Below, one piece after another: positions 21,895 through 34,030 of a stretch of 64,000 nt of DNA. The DNA is taken from assembly GCF_001577835.2 (NCBI RefSeq), contig NC_029516.1, positions 159,757,911 through 159,821,910 of the forward strand. The letters are read 5' to 3'. The stretch comes from Coturnix japonica (taxonomy: Eukaryota > Chordata > Aves > Galliformes > Phasianidae). A program made the translations under genes and the position numbers. Under the pieces are notes generated by a model. That model made no database searches, had not been told where the DNA came from, and saw only the letters and a program-made list of their open reading frames with translations. How positions within the stretch are numbered: position 1 is the first letter of the stretch; every line of letters begins with the position of its first letter.

Positions 21895-24800
21895 TCTGTC
21901 TTAGTTTCCCTCAATCTCTTATGACACGATAGTGGTGTGAGGTTATGTTTTTGGATTTACTAATGGAGTTTTACAAGATTGTTTGGGGGATTTTGTTTAC
22001 GGAATTGTTCAAGTAGTTGTACTGTTTGTGCTTAGCTGCCCTTGTGTCAGGAGGGATATTCCTGTGAGGTGGATGCAGTCAGAGCAGCAGAACAAAAGCA
22101 AGCTGTAATTTGTCTCTCCTAGGTTTCAATAAGACTTAAGTAATAGTGTGAGTGTTGGAGAAGGGGGAAGCAGAACTGAAAACAAGCAGCGTACAAAACT
22201 GATCCCTGCTCAAAACCAGCTGGGGAGGGCAGTGGCAGAAAGCTTTTGTTTCTAATCTGTTTGTTTCTCCCGTGCAGGAACCTGTGCAGCGCTGTGATTA
22301 ACCAAGTGTCAGGTACTGCAGCACCCACCGTGTGGCCTTGGGGCAGCAGGAGCTTAAGGCTCTCCCTAAGCCTGTGCTGCTGCTGGAGAAAGGTATGCCA
22401 GGTTAGGGTAGGAATCACACAAGAACTGACACATTATGTGGTGCTTTGTCATAGGATGAATCTGGAAACAGCACTGGAGTGTTGGTGCAGTTTGAATACG
22501 CAGTAGCTTAGTTAGTGAGCCTTAGTTTTGGAAGAGATGGTCTTCATCTGATAAAAGGCAAATATGACTCGGAGTCTGAGCTGTGCCTAATCCACAACAT
22601 GGGGCTGTTCCCACTAGCTGCTGTTCCACCACTTCTCTTGCACAGACAGTACAGGTTGTGCAGTTTTCTGGTGCTTACCACCTGCTGAGCCACTGAAAGA
22701 TTGATGGATTTTGCTTTATAGTTTCCCTCCCCGTGGAAATCGATAATCTCAAACTCAACTGTAGGCTGTGTGATTGCCATATCAGATGTATGGAAGGGTG
22801 AGCATGGGATCACACCATGCAGCTGCAGCCTGCAGTCAGAACAGATGGAGCACAGCACGAAGCTGCACGTTGGTAGTTAGGGACGCCCCTATCTGGGAAG
22901 TAGCCAGAGAAGCACAGCCTTTGGTTTTCCCTCATTTGCTACGGTCCTTAATCCTTTTGCATTTCTTTTGGTATATAAAACGTGTCAGCTAACGGAGCAT
23001 TCTCTCTATAATCCCATTTGTTGTCAAAGGAGTGCCTCAAATTGTTCTGCAAAGCAGCAAACGCTTTGTTTTCTTGGAAATAATTTGCCTGAGGTTAAAT
23101 ACGAATATAAATCTCAGAGGGGAATGGAAGTGCCCAGCTGGCTGTCAAATGGGCAAATGAGGAGCGTCACTCCACTGCTTTCTGCTGGGCTTTTATTGAT
23201 GGCTCTCATAAATCACCGGAGCGATAACTGGAGCCCAGGCTTCCCCAGTTATTTAAAGCATTGTGGATGCTCCACAGCTTTAAGCAGCACACTGTGCTTT
23301 GTTTTTTCTTCTCACAGAAAGTCAGTTGTCATTATCCAAATGTTCCAGTTCTTGTAGTCACATGCGTCCCGACATTTACAGCTGGTGTTGGAGCTCTTGG
23401 TCTTCTGGGACACCCCATGACACAGTAATAGGGGTGATGGCATTTAGAAGGAGCTGTGACAACATCCAGTGGCTGCACTATGAAATAATGAGTGTTATCC
23501 CACAGAAATGCGACCTTTTCTAAATACGTCATTCAGTGCTGTCTGTACCATCTATCAGTGTGACCCTGTGTGCTATTGCTGTGCTAATGGCCACTAGTAC
23601 AAGGGGGCAGCTGATGAAGTCCGTGCATTGCGTTGGCCTTGACTAATGCGAATTGGAGGGGTGAAGAAAATGGCACTACTGTGTGTATGTGAGAATAGAG
23701 CTCTGGAAGCTGCTCTGCTACAAGACCAAGCAAAAGCGGGTTGTATCATAGAATGCCTGACAGGAAGGTGTCAGTGGCTTTTGGCACACTTTGTGCTTAA
23801 AGCCCAGCAGTTGTGCTCTGTAATGATTCATTATACAGTTGCTGGAAACCAACATAGGCTTTGCTGCACGGGCCCTTCTTGCCCCTTCTTGCCAAGCTGC
23901 CCCCACACCCTGGTGTGACACTTTGCTGCTGGGGCTGCCTGGGATCGCACTCCTGCCTGCCCTGTGCCCCCAGAGGTGTTTTGCAAAGTGATGTTATTCA
24001 TACACCCCGCGTTCACCCAAACCACCGCTCACCTGTAAAGGCACTGCCTGACATGAGGCCACAGAAAGGAAAGGGATGTGTGGGAGGGGAACACGGGCAG
24101 CTCCTGTCACCAGTCTGAGTGCCTTGTGAAATCCTGCCCTTGCTCACAGTACTGAGCTGGCTGCACAGCTGCATTGTGAGCTCTCCTGTGGCCACTGCTC
24201 CGTGAGTTGCTGTTGAGTTACTGAGTGCAGAAAGGAGAAAATAAGGGCCCGCTTTCCTAGGTCTTGTAGCTATATCCATTCCATCCTGCTGCATCCCCAC
24301 GCAGGGTGGAGTTCCTGGAGTTACGCTGCTGAAATGAGAGCCTGTAATTAGCCCTGCTAATTGACACAGCTGTGTGCTGTGTTTGCTTCTCGAGCATATG
24401 GGTTTGCTCACTGCTGTTGGGTTTTGAGACTGTGCATTAGGTTCTCCCAAGTGCTGTGTTGTACATCACTCGTCCCTTTGGGTGACTGATTTCCTTCCTC
24501 AGCACTCGAGACAGTTTTGAAGCTCACTGCTGATAATGCTCCTTGCCATCGCAGTCAGCCCATCGCAGCTTTCACTCACACCTCCTTCAACATGTGGACA
24601 GTTGTTTCCTGCTGTCCAACTAAAAACCGGCTGCTGTTGGACTCGACTGCAAAGTGGATTTCCACATGAATGAAAACTTCAGCGTTGCTCCCGGCCGTGC
24701 CAAACGCCGCCCAGACCAGAGATCTGCCCCCAACACTCCGGTGCTTCACCCACAAGGTACCGCCGCAGAGCAGAGGCGGTGAGCGGAACGAGCTCTCCCC

Positions 24801-24918
24801 CTGCAGGGACAGCGCAGCACAGCAGCTGCGGGGCGGTGCAGGAGTTGCTCACCGCACAGCATTACCAGCAGCTTCTGACCGTAGCACAATTGGACTCAAA
24901 AGATTAATAACAGCCATC

Positions 24919-24924
24919 TTTATT
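24919..24924 (-). terminator. Poly(A) signal, SAP18
   Basis: AATAAA on the minus strand, about 310 bases after the SAP18 stop. It implies a short 3' UTR (25230 to about 24900) and a gap of up to about 3.5 kb to the convergent SKA3 end. Confidence 0.65.
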
Positions 24925-25230
24925 CCACACAAGACAGAAGTACAGAACACCTGTCATCCTCCTGGTTGCATTCTACCTGACACACAAGACACAATGACCT
25001 ACTTAGCAAACTATGGACCAGCCAAGGAAAAGAGTGATGGCACTGCTAAAGATTAAGCGTTCCTTCTAAACAAACAAACTGAAAGGCTTAAAATGTGACT
25101 TACACCCTTGACGTTTAGCTTTGTCTTCAGGTGTCCTTACTTTGCAACAAAGACAATAAAAAAAAAAAACCTGCTTTAGAACAGCAAGGAGGAATAAGCA
25201 GAAAAGATCACGGTACAAAGCAGCCGTGGC

Positions 25231-27988
25231 TCAGTATGGCCTCATGCGGCTGGAAGGCGGCGGGGCGCGGTTGGGTGGTGTAATGGCGATATCCAGGTAG
25301 TCTCCTATCTGGAATTTCTGGGACTGCAACGTCATCGAATCGTCTGTGCCCTTCCTGCCCGACATGGTGCTGCCGATCTCCTTCACCCTGTGCACAGAGA
25401 TGAAAAGCAGTCAGTTACCAGAGCCCAGGCTTTGCATGTCCAACCCAGGAGCAGCACCAGTCTTTCCAACCTCGCCATGCCACGCTCCATCCACAGGGTG
25501 TTCTGCTGCACCAAGTAAAGCTACATAGAGTCCTTCTAACAGGGCATAGGGGTGGGGACTCTTCAGCCATCTTAGCACGAGACAGAACCCTCTGCCTGCT
25601 CACACAGAGCTGGAGCCCCACAGGCTGCAAGGCAGCCTCACACCACCAGGAATGAAGCTCCACCTCACACCGTAGGGCCACCTTTAGCTGGTGGCCAATC
25701 CAGCGATCCAAGTGCTTAAACAAACACCTTCATTGTTTAGGGAACACAAACTACAGCAGTTACCAATCAAAACACGAAGTTCATAATGGCAATCCTGCAG
25801 TCTGTTATCATGAAATATTATCTGTGAACATTTGGCTTTAAAATCAGCATTGATAAAAAGTATTTTACTGCTGTGCTTCCTCGAGCTTCCTGTTGGTCTG
25901 GAGATGAAACGCCCTTTACCTGTAGCCCGGTCGCTTGAGATCTGTAAAAACGATTGCAAAATTGAAGTGTGTGCCCTTCTTCCGTGCTTCTGGGTACACC
26001 TCCTTCACCAGACTGGTCAGCTCCTTCAGAGTCGCGTCCATCCTACATTAAACAAACAAACCCAAGTGGTTCACTTCTCAAAGCAGCAATACAAAAAGCT
26101 TTCCATGCTCATTTAAGATGGAATTGGTGTTTTGCAACAGCTTAAACAAACATTTCCTTGCCTTTGCGTGCTTCCTGTTAATACACAAAGAAGAGCAACA
26201 CTTCACATACTTCAGCTATACAGGGAGCTGCTTATTTCACAACTATGTGGCATTCCAAACAACCAATACTGATCAGCATTGCTCTTCCAGGCCTCTCAAA
26301 AAAGAGTGACCTTTTTATAATGCATTAATGCATTTACACAAAATGTTTCCTTATTTAAGTCGGTATTAATGTTAAAATGGTTTCTTAGATAAAGTGTAGG
26401 AACAAAAGCAAAACAATCAATCACGAGCAATGTCCCCAGGACAAGGGGAAATGGCCTCAAGTTGTGCCAGGGCAAGTTTAGGTTGGATATTAGGAAGAAC
26501 TTCTTCCCAGAAAGGGTAGTTAGGCACTGGAATAGGCTGCCCAGGGTGGTTGAATCGCCATCCCTGGTTGTGTTTAAGAGCCAGTTGGATGTGGTGCTCA
26601 GGGATATGATTTAGTGGAGGGTTTTTAGAGTTAGGGTACTGGTTAGGCTGCGGTTGGACTTGATGATCTTCAAGGTCTTTTCCAACCTGGGTAATTCTAT
26701 GATTCTATGTCCCATCAGTACTTCCACTTCTGCTCTGACAGACAGCACTCCTCCTTCTCCCCACCCTTCAACCAAACAAAGCCAAAACCAACTTCAGAGC
26801 TCTACAGACACAAGGACCGCAGCCACCCAAGCAGCTCAGGGAACCGCACTTCTTCTCTTGTGTAATCAGTGATAGAACTAGAGGGAATGTTTTTAAGCTG
26901 CGCCAGGGGAGATTCAGGCTGGACATTAGGAAGTATTACTTCTCGGAAAGGGTAGTCAGGCATTGGAATGCACTGCCCAGGGAGGCGGTGGAGTCACCGA
27001 CCATGGGAGTGTTCAAGAAACGTTTGGATGTTGTGTTGATGAATATGATTTAGCTGGGAAGTATTGGTGACGATTGGGACTGGATGATCTTGTAGGTCTT
27101 TTCCAACCTTGATAATTCTGTGAACTGTGAACACACTGCACCCAGTGTGAGCTCTGTGCCACCGCTGGCTGACAATGGCTGCTCTGAGTGCTCTATGGAT
27201 GGCTCAGACATCATGAACAGCCTGCACTGAGTTCATAAACCCCCTGCAGAACTACGTGAGAACTGCCTGCTCTGTCAGCGACAACAGTGGGTTTATTCAG
27301 CCATAGAGCAATGCACGTGTTACAGCTCCAGCAGAAACTCTGAAGACAGTGTATATAAAGTCACACAATCCACCTTCAAAAGTGCCCTTTAAAATGCAAT
27401 GAGAGGGATTACTGCATTCACACTGACAGCAGCCCCGCAGGAGCCACCCGCCCGCTCACCATGTGTAGATCTGCAGCTCGCTGGAGGGCACGTTGCCGCG
27501 GGAGAACTCGTCCATGCGGTGGTGCCGCCCGTTGTTGGTGGTGAAGACGCGGAGCAGCAGCGGACACGTCTGGGGACGGCACGAAGCGGCGTGAGGCAGC
27601 GCACGGACAGCCCGCAACGAGGCCTAGCGGCAACAACCGCACAGACAACCCCGACCCCGGTGGCGCAGTGGTAGGAACGCCGCCGTGCAACACCGGAGGC
27701 CATGGGTTCGAATCCCCCCTGTGGCACAAGTGGTAGAAGTGCCGCTCTGCAGCACAGAGACTCGAATCCCAGGGGTTGGACTCGATGATCTCTAAGGTCC
27801 CTTCCAACCCGCACCAGACTATGAGACTATGAGACACGCCCCCCCACCCCTCCCGGCGGCCCCAACAACAGCTGCGGCGGGACGAGCCCCGCGTGCAGCC
27901 CGGCCCGGCCCAGCACCTTCTCGCGGTCGATCGGTTTCTCCGGCTCTTTCTTGATCTCCTCCTGCGTGACGCGCGACTCCACCGCCAT
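25231..27988 (-). CDS. SAP18: SAP18, Sin3-associated polypeptide 18
   Basis: Nuclear protein with a ubiquitin-like fold; a component of the SIN3-HDAC corepressor and of the ASAP/PSAP complex on spliced mRNA. Four exons, all with AG/GT sites in phase: 27917-27988, 27460-27569, 25920-26042 and 25231-25387. They give 153 aa, the human length. Exon 1 reads [20 protein letters not shown] then DREK. Exon 2 has [20 protein letters not shown] and [15 protein letters not shown]. Exon 3 has [20 protein letters not shown] and [12 protein letters not shown]. Exon 4 has [20 protein letters not shown] and [14 protein letters not shown] and ends RMRPY. This is near identity with the human protein as I remember it. 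The ATG has A at -3 and G at +4. Intron 1 (347 bases) holds the tRNA-like SINE; intron 2 (about 1.4 kb) holds two CR1 copies. It is tail to tail with SKA3. Confidence 0.97.
26436..26709 (+). mobile_element. CR1 LINE 3' fragment with full tail
   Basis: In SAP18 intron 2, antisense to the gene. It has 'ggacaaggggaaatggcctc', 'ggttggatattaggaagaac', and ends in gattctatgattctatg. Same subfamily as 55168. Confidence 0.93.
26848..27130 (+). mobile_element. CR1 LINE 3' fragment
   Basis: The second CR1 in SAP18 intron 2, same orientation, about 140 bases after the first. It has 'gaactagagggaatg', 'ttcaggctggacattaggaa' and 'ttttccaaccttgataattc'. Subfamily of 58120. Confidence 0.92.
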
Positions 27989-28285
27989 GTTGTCCCGCAG
28001 TGCACTACCCGGATGTCTCGCGGCGCGCTCACGGTTCTCGCGATAGTGGAGCGAAGGCGGCGGTGCGCGCATGCGTGCTGGGCGCGGCTGGCGACTGAGA
28101 GCGCGGGAGCGCTGTGAGGGTGTGAGGGGGTTGAAGTGGGATGAAGCGCGCTGTGAGGGGGCTGTGACGGGGCTGTGAGGAGGCTGTGGCTGCGGCCGGT
28201 CGGTGCCCGCTGAGGGAGATGGGGCCGGAGCGGCGTCGTGCTGCCGGCCCGGAGCAACGCCGCGCTCTGTGGGGGCTGTTCGGTT
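27420..28285 (-). promoter_or_regulatory. SAP18 CpG island and promoter
   Basis: CpG-dense DNA from exon 2 to about 300 bases upstream of the SAP18 ATG. Upstream of the ATG lie TCTCGCGG at 28016-28023 and TCTCGCGATA at 28036-28045, partial matches to the CGCG palindrome also seen in the MRPL57/SKA3 promoter, and an ETS-like ccggatg at 28009-28015. No TATA box. The island is cut off at 28291 by a CR1 insertion. Confidence 0.7.
27653..27834 (+). mobile_element. tRNA-like SINE, two heads plus CR1-like tail
   Basis: In SAP18 intron 1, antisense. Head 1 has a perfect Pol III A box TGGCGCAGTGG (27661-27671) and a perfect B box GGTTCGAATCC (27705-27715), 44 bases apart as in a tRNA. Head 2 follows at once, with an A-box-like TGGCACAAGTGG (27722-27733) and a B-box-like GACTCGAATCC (27759-27769), 37 apart. 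From 27771 comes ggggttggactcgatgatct and gtcccttccaaccc, the 3' UTR of the CR1 subfamily seen at 12913 and 52253, then two copies of actatgag in place of the usual CR1 octamer. A possible 5-bp flanking repeat AGACA lies at 27643-27647 and 27832-27836. It has the layout of a tRNA-derived SINE that borrows the CR1 3' end. The parent tRNA is not identified. Confidence 0.75.
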
Positions 28286-28290
28286 GTCCA

Positions 28291-28790
28291 GGTACAAAAA
28301 AGACATGGAGATTTTGGAAAGGGTCCAGAGGAGGGCCACAAAGATGATCAGGGGGCTGGAGCACCTCCCCTATGAGGACAGGCTGAGGGAGTTGGGTTTG
28401 TTCAGCCTGGAGAAGAGAAGGTTGCGGGGTGACAGCTCATTGCAGCCTTTCAATACCTGAAGGGAACCTACACCCAGGAGGGGAGTAAACTCTTCGAAAG
28501 GGCTGATAATAGCAGGACACGGGGAAATGGTTTTAAGTTAAAAGAGGGAAGATTTAGGTTGGATGTTAGGGGGAAGTTCTTCACTAGGAGAGTGGTTAGG
28601 CCCTGGAAAAGGCTGCCCAGGGAGGTTGTGGATGCCCCGTCCTTGGAGATGTTCAAGACCAGGTTGGACGGGGCCCTGGGCAACCTGAATCTAGTAAAGG
28701 TGTATGTTTGGTGGCCCTGCCAGGCAGGGGGGTTGGAACTACATGATCCTTGAGGTCCCTTCCAACCCGGGTCATTCTGTGTGCCTGTGA
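28291..28790 (+). mobile_element. CR1 LINE 3' fragment, 500 bp
   Basis: 5'-truncated copy abutting the SAP18 CpG island. It carries the end of ORF2 ([30 protein letters not shown]) and the tail 'ggttggaactacatgatcct'. The reference for the subfamily also seen at 11511, 14391, 54122, 57316 and 58900. Confidence 0.94.
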
Positions 28791-29107
28791 GGAAGACATA
28801 GGCAGCTGCCTAATGTGAATAAGTGAAATAATCAGCTGGTGCAGCTACTGGTGGATTCAAATAAATTGGAATTTCACTTCCCTTAATATTACGTGTTGGA
28901 AAGATCAAGCACATGTGCTTTTCATTTCTGAGCTTGGCTTTTCCAAGAATAAAGTCTTGTATTAGGTTAAATTTAAGTCTGATGTTTTGTCTTAGACTGT
29001 GAAGGTGTGAGAGATCTGTGTTCCTGATGTGATAGCTTAAAGAAGTGAGTTATTGTAACAACGGCAGGATGTTCATTTGTCTTCAGAGAATTTACATTTA
29101 AATTATT

Positions 29108-29166
29108 TCATAGAATCATAGAATTACCCACGTTGGAAAAGACCTTGAAGATCATCAAGTCCAAGT
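29108..29166 (-). mobile_element. CR1 3' tail only
   Basis: 59 bases: tcatagaatcatagaatt, 'acgttggaaaagaccttgaa' and 'gatcatcaagtcc'. A very short 5'-truncated insertion. Confidence 0.85.
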
Positions 29167-29552
29167 GATATATCCAGTTCAGTTTAGAAGGCCTGCAAGC
29201 ACAGGCTCCAAAACCTGTGGACAGCCTATGCTGCTGATCAACCACCCTCCCTGTATAAATATATGTATATATATTTATCATTCTGTTATCTCAGTCTGTG
29301 TTCAGTTCTGCTGCACCCCCTCCTATCAGCAGTCACCGCTGGGAAGTCTGGCTGTGCCTTCACTCCTCTCAGCAGATACTTACACGCAGTGTTGAGGTCT
29401 GCGGGTTGTCGTTCTCAGGGCTGAGCTGTTCCAGCTCTCAGACTGACCCCATGTGACAGCGTTTCCAAACACTGTAGATAGGTGACTTCAGTGGAATACT
29501 TATTAAAAGAATTTGTAGGAAAGGAAAAGAAGAAGTATTTCTTGTATTCATC

Positions 29553-29575
29553 ATAAAATAAATAAATAAATAAAT
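29553..29575 (+). repeat. (AAAT)n microsatellite
   Basis: About five and a half repeats of ataa/aaat. Confidence 0.85.
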
Positions 29576-31088
29576 CTTGCAGTTCACCTCTAATCCAACC
29601 AACGGCAATTGATTTATGGCACTCCTAATACAGGGCAAGAGAACCAACAGCCTCTTGAAGTTCACCCTCAGCTTTCATGAACTTTCTCCTGTGGTAGCCT
29701 GGACAGCGCCGTGCGGTTTTTGATCTGCATTATGTTATAACATGTCATCATTTTATTATCAAAGGGAATGACTCAGCCTTGCCATCATTTGTACGATTTG
29801 ATTTCCCAGGCAACGATGCAGTTTATTACAGTGTTTAAAATTAATTATATCTGCCCTCTTAATATATACTTGGGGCTCAATATGTGAACCACCATTTTCG
29901 AAACAAAGGGATTTATGTCTCGGATCAGGTATCATAAAAGAACAGCTGTAACAAATAAAGCACAGTTCTGTTATGAATCTAAGTAGTTCCTTCTGTTAGA
30001 AGTTTTTGAATGCTTGATTTATGTGAAAAATGACCTAATGTGCTTGCATTTAAGAAAATTCTAGCATGACAGTTATTTGTGGGCTGTATTAACAATCACC
30101 TTTTATTTGTCTAAAATTTCAGGCTCTTAAGCACATGGAAGAGAAAGTTGGGAATTATCTGCAAATGGAAATGCGATGATGTGCTCTGTAGGCTGGCATG
30201 CAGAATGCAGGCTGTGCTGGAGGCAGCACAGTGCTGAGTGAAGGGCTCCCACCAGGTAAGGCCGAGGTCCCACACGTTACCTGGCTTAGTCTGGCAGCTC
30301 CCTGCTGCCTGTCCTTACCCTCAGTCATGGGATTTCTCCTCCTTTCTGCCAGGCGTGTCCCTTATTGGGTGCTCCCAAGAACAAGTGGAATTCCCTAATT
30401 TGGGAGAAAGCTATTCAGCTGGGAGCTGGTTTCATGTCACCGTATTGGAAGTCTGCCCTGGTACACACTGAAAGAAATTGAAAGCTTTTAGCTGGGATTG
30501 GGAACTGGAGTGAGACGCTGTATATGAGTGAGTCTCTGGCCTTTGTTGCTGGGAAGAGATAGCCAAATTACGAATCAAACATCTTCAGATATGAATGTCT
30601 TGAGAACTGAAACAGGTGATTTCAGAAGTGTGAATTTCTGCTTTAAGAATTGTTAATGCACATTCCCATTGAAGTGGTCATGTAAATAGTGATGTTTAAT
30701 TGCTTACTGGGACTTACTGGGAGCTGCCTTAGCCTCACCTTTTGCAGCACATTATGCTCAGATTCCCAAGGCTCCCATGGCTTGTGGGCTGCTTCTGTGA
30801 GTTCTTGCTAACCACAACTATATACTACTCCTTAATTTTGCATGGTTGTGTATGTGTCCAGAACAGCACGTCTGATAGAGGACTTGGTCTTTGTCTTAAC
30901 TGTGGAAAGCTCAATTAGCATGTTCTGGCAAGAGCATAAACATCTTCTGAATATCTCTGCAGTCAGCTGGGAAAGCAGAAACTCAAATTTGGTGGAGTTG
31001 CTACTGCAGACAGGCTCTACCTGCTGGTAAAGAACAACATTTTGCAAATGTGATTGCTGGTATTTCCTGCATTTTGTGCTTACGTAGC

Positions 31089-31427
31089 ATCCTTCCAGTA
31101 CCTGAAGGGGGCCTTCAGGAAGGCTGGGGTGGGATTTTTATAAAGCCAAGTAGCAACAGGATGAGGGGAAATGGCTTTAAAGTGGAAGAGGGTAGATTTA
31201 GACTAGATTGTATGAAGAAATTCTTTACTGTGGGGGTGGTGAGACACTGGCACAGGTTGCCCAGAGAGGCTGTGGAAGCCCCCTGCCTGGAGGCATTCAA
31301 AGCCAGGCTGGATGGGGCTGTGAGCAACCTGGTCTAGAGGGAGGTGTCCCTGCCTATAGCAGGGGGTTGGAACTAGATGGTCTTAAATGTCCCTTCCAAC
31401 CCTAAACATTCAAGGATTTGTATGATT
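31089..31427 (+). mobile_element. CR1 LINE 3' fragment
   Basis: Starts at the 'ccttccagtacctgaagggg' block and keeps the ORF2 end in part ([36 protein letters not shown]), then 'gggggttggaactagatggt'. The octamer tail is degraded. Older subfamily. Confidence 0.92.
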
Positions 31428-34030
31428 CATCACAGGTACGCTTTATATTCAGAATGCTCTATATACATTAGATTCCATTACAGTCTTAATTTCCTGCACT
31501 CTGTACCAAAGTTGATGTAGATTTCAAACCTTTAGAACAGTTTTCATTAAGGCTTCACTTGATTAAGATGTTTTGCTGTTCTGCTTTGTACTGGGGTGAT
31601 TTGGGGTCACAAAATACACTGTAACTGTTGGCATTTGTGGTCCTGTTCAACTCACTGTACTGTGGGGAGGGGAATGAGTCAGTGTGGGCTCACACCAAAA
31701 CCCTGTGTGGATGGTACCACAGCTTTGCAGCTCAGCATTCAAGTGCATTCAGGTCATGGATAAGGTGCAGCTGTTTCACACCCCAAAGGGAAGGAAAGCC
31801 AAGGAGTTGTGGGAGTTTGAAGCCATGGTCCAACCTGCATTGGCCAAGAGTGTATAAATGCTGTCAGCCATGTATTGAGGAGTGCTCCCAGATCTCCAGC
31901 ACATGCTTAACTTCTTACATGAGAGCATTTGTCAGTAATTCTGGTGTCATTGAATGTAATTTGGATGGGAGTCTTCATTCAGCTTCAAGGTGAAGACCCT
32001 TACGTGCATGCCGTTTTGTGGTCTGGATCCATTGTATCTGAAAAGTCAGACAAAGCATTATGATGAAGGTCAAGCTTCATTACTTCACCACGTTAGCGAA
32101 ACACAGCATCCTGTAAAATCTGGGCTCTCTCCACAGAGAACTTCCTCAGAGACCAGCTGTGAGCAGAATGCACTTCCTGCAGAGCTAAGAGCAGCCATCC
32201 AGTGTCAGCACGCAGCCATGAGGGACTCTGGAGTCTTCTGTGAAGAAGGAGCCTGGTCAGTGCGTGGGGCCTCAGCGCAGTGCAGGGAGGTGGGTGAGAC
32301 CCCGCTCAGAGCCATTGGCAGTGCTGCAGACGGTACAGATCAGGTGCTTCCCAGAAGGGCAGCCTCAGGATGCCTTTTGTTCCATTTCAGAAGAAAACGT
32401 TTCCAAGAATAACATTAGGCAGATCGGAGTTATCACATTTCTGTTATTTTGTTGTTGGTTTTCAATTCCTGCAGATGTTTGCCTGAAAACCTGTAGCATC
32501 CACGTACTCCTGAGGAAGGAGCACGGTTTGTCAGAGCTGCTCCGTGTCAGAAACAATCTCAAAAGCAAATGTATGTGACTAAATACAAGCTTCTAAAAAC
32601 CTGCCCTGTATCCGCAGTCAGCAGAGGCGCAGTACCAGCAGGCAGCTGGGTTGTGCCCGGCACATCTCGGTGGTGTGAGAGATCCTGCAAGATGTGCGTG
32701 GCGTTCTTGTGGCACAGATCCCAGCACAGGCAGCAGTGAGGGATGTGGAGTGTGAGCAGGTAGGGGGCATTTCCACAGCACTTCAGGCCAACTCAGCGCA
32801 GAAGTGTTTGCAGTCTGAATCAGCAACAGAGCACGTAGCACATGAGAGGTCCAGAACAAGTTGTGGTGATGGCTTCCATTTCACCTGAAAGGAACAGAGC
32901 AAACTGGAACTTGTAACTGTCAGCAGAGCAAGACAGAATTTGGTTTCAAGTAATGAAAACGTAAGTTGTGTTCTATCACACAGAGTTATGTTCTTCTCCA
33001 TGCAGCTGTATGCTGAGGTGTGATGGTGGGATGCTCTAAACATTCTATTCATTTTTCCTGGTGGGGTAGCAGAGTCTGTTACAAAATATAAAATTAAGGA
33101 AGAAATGTTGCCAGAATCTAAACCTGGATTTCATTAGGGGGTGTTGTCATTTCACTATAAAATACATCTGTTACAGCGTTCCATAAAGTTTAGGCACACA
33201 ATAGAGTAATAAACTGATTTTATAACTTGGGTAATACTCCACCATCGACTTGCTCCCCCCTGCTGTGTGCATTGTATTACCTCAGTACAGAAACGTTTGC
33301 GCACTGCATGGAAAGTGGGTTGGTATTGCAGCCAGTGGAAGTGTTCAGAATGGTGTATGAGATGCGTCTTGTAGAGAGGACAGGCAGCAGCAGGAGCTGC
33401 GCTGTGATTCACTGCAAGCAGTTATCTGGGCAGCACAGAGCCCTTCCTCTGAGCCCGTGTGGCTGCACATCCCAACGCCACCACTGATAACAGCAGTGGA
33501 AACCCCACGTAAAGGTTTCTGGAAGCACCAGTGCTGTCTGAGCAGGGCAACAGCACCAACCCAGCAGCTCTGGGACGAAGCCAGCACATCCCTTCACAAC
33601 ACCGTAATCTGGCAGAGATGCACTTAATGTTGTCTTCCACATTTCCTGTGTAGACAAATCCCTTCCCTGGATGTTTCCTGGATTAACACAGTCTCATCCT
33701 CAAATAAGACACAAAGAGGTCTGAGGAGATGAGTATCTACATGGGATTGATACAGTTCTGCTCACGTGTTCATGGGAATGTTTCAATAAGTATTGACAGG
33801 TGAGCTTAATGGTTGTTCCAGCTCCTCTCCCCGAATATCTGTTCTTCTCTCTTCCCATGGAAGAATAACAATGAGGGTCATGCTTTTTCTTCTAAGCAGA
33901 GAATTCCAGGCAATCTGAGTGTCTGAGAAGGTTCCTGGGTATACTGCTCTTCAGTTTGCCATACGTGAATTTGAGCTTCCAGCCCGTGGTGTGCACAATT
34001 GTTAATGACAACAGCAGAATGATAAAGATG
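31428..34030. other. Intergenic, no gene seen
   Basis: No repeats recognised. The open frame 31990-32412 (+, 140 codons) has no recognisable motif or splice context and is probably chance. Confidence 0.45.

Larger units (their letters stand above)
19424..24900 (+). other. SKA3 last intron, 3' UTR and gap to SAP18
   Basis: Between the last certain SKA3 exon and the SAP18 3' end. It holds a CR1 (19472-19846), a 38-bp perfect tandem duplication, an LTR fossil, a CR1 scrap (21809-21894) and a small GC-rich patch near 24680-24850. Candidate acceptors in the SKA3 phase lie at 20951 (11 in-frame residues), 21300 (5 residues) and 22277 (long frame). No other gene is recognised. Confidence 0.5.
28791..31088. 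other. Intergenic, no gene seen
   Basis: AT-rich sequence. It contains a CR1 tail (29108-29166) and an AAAT microsatellite (29553-29575). No coding frame has family features or splice support. Confidence 0.5.

Noticed and set aside
27418-28341. 307-codon minus-strand frame across the SAP18 5' region
   Set aside because: It overlaps SAP18 exons 1-2 in a wrong frame and reads through the SINE and CpG island; the length comes from high GC.
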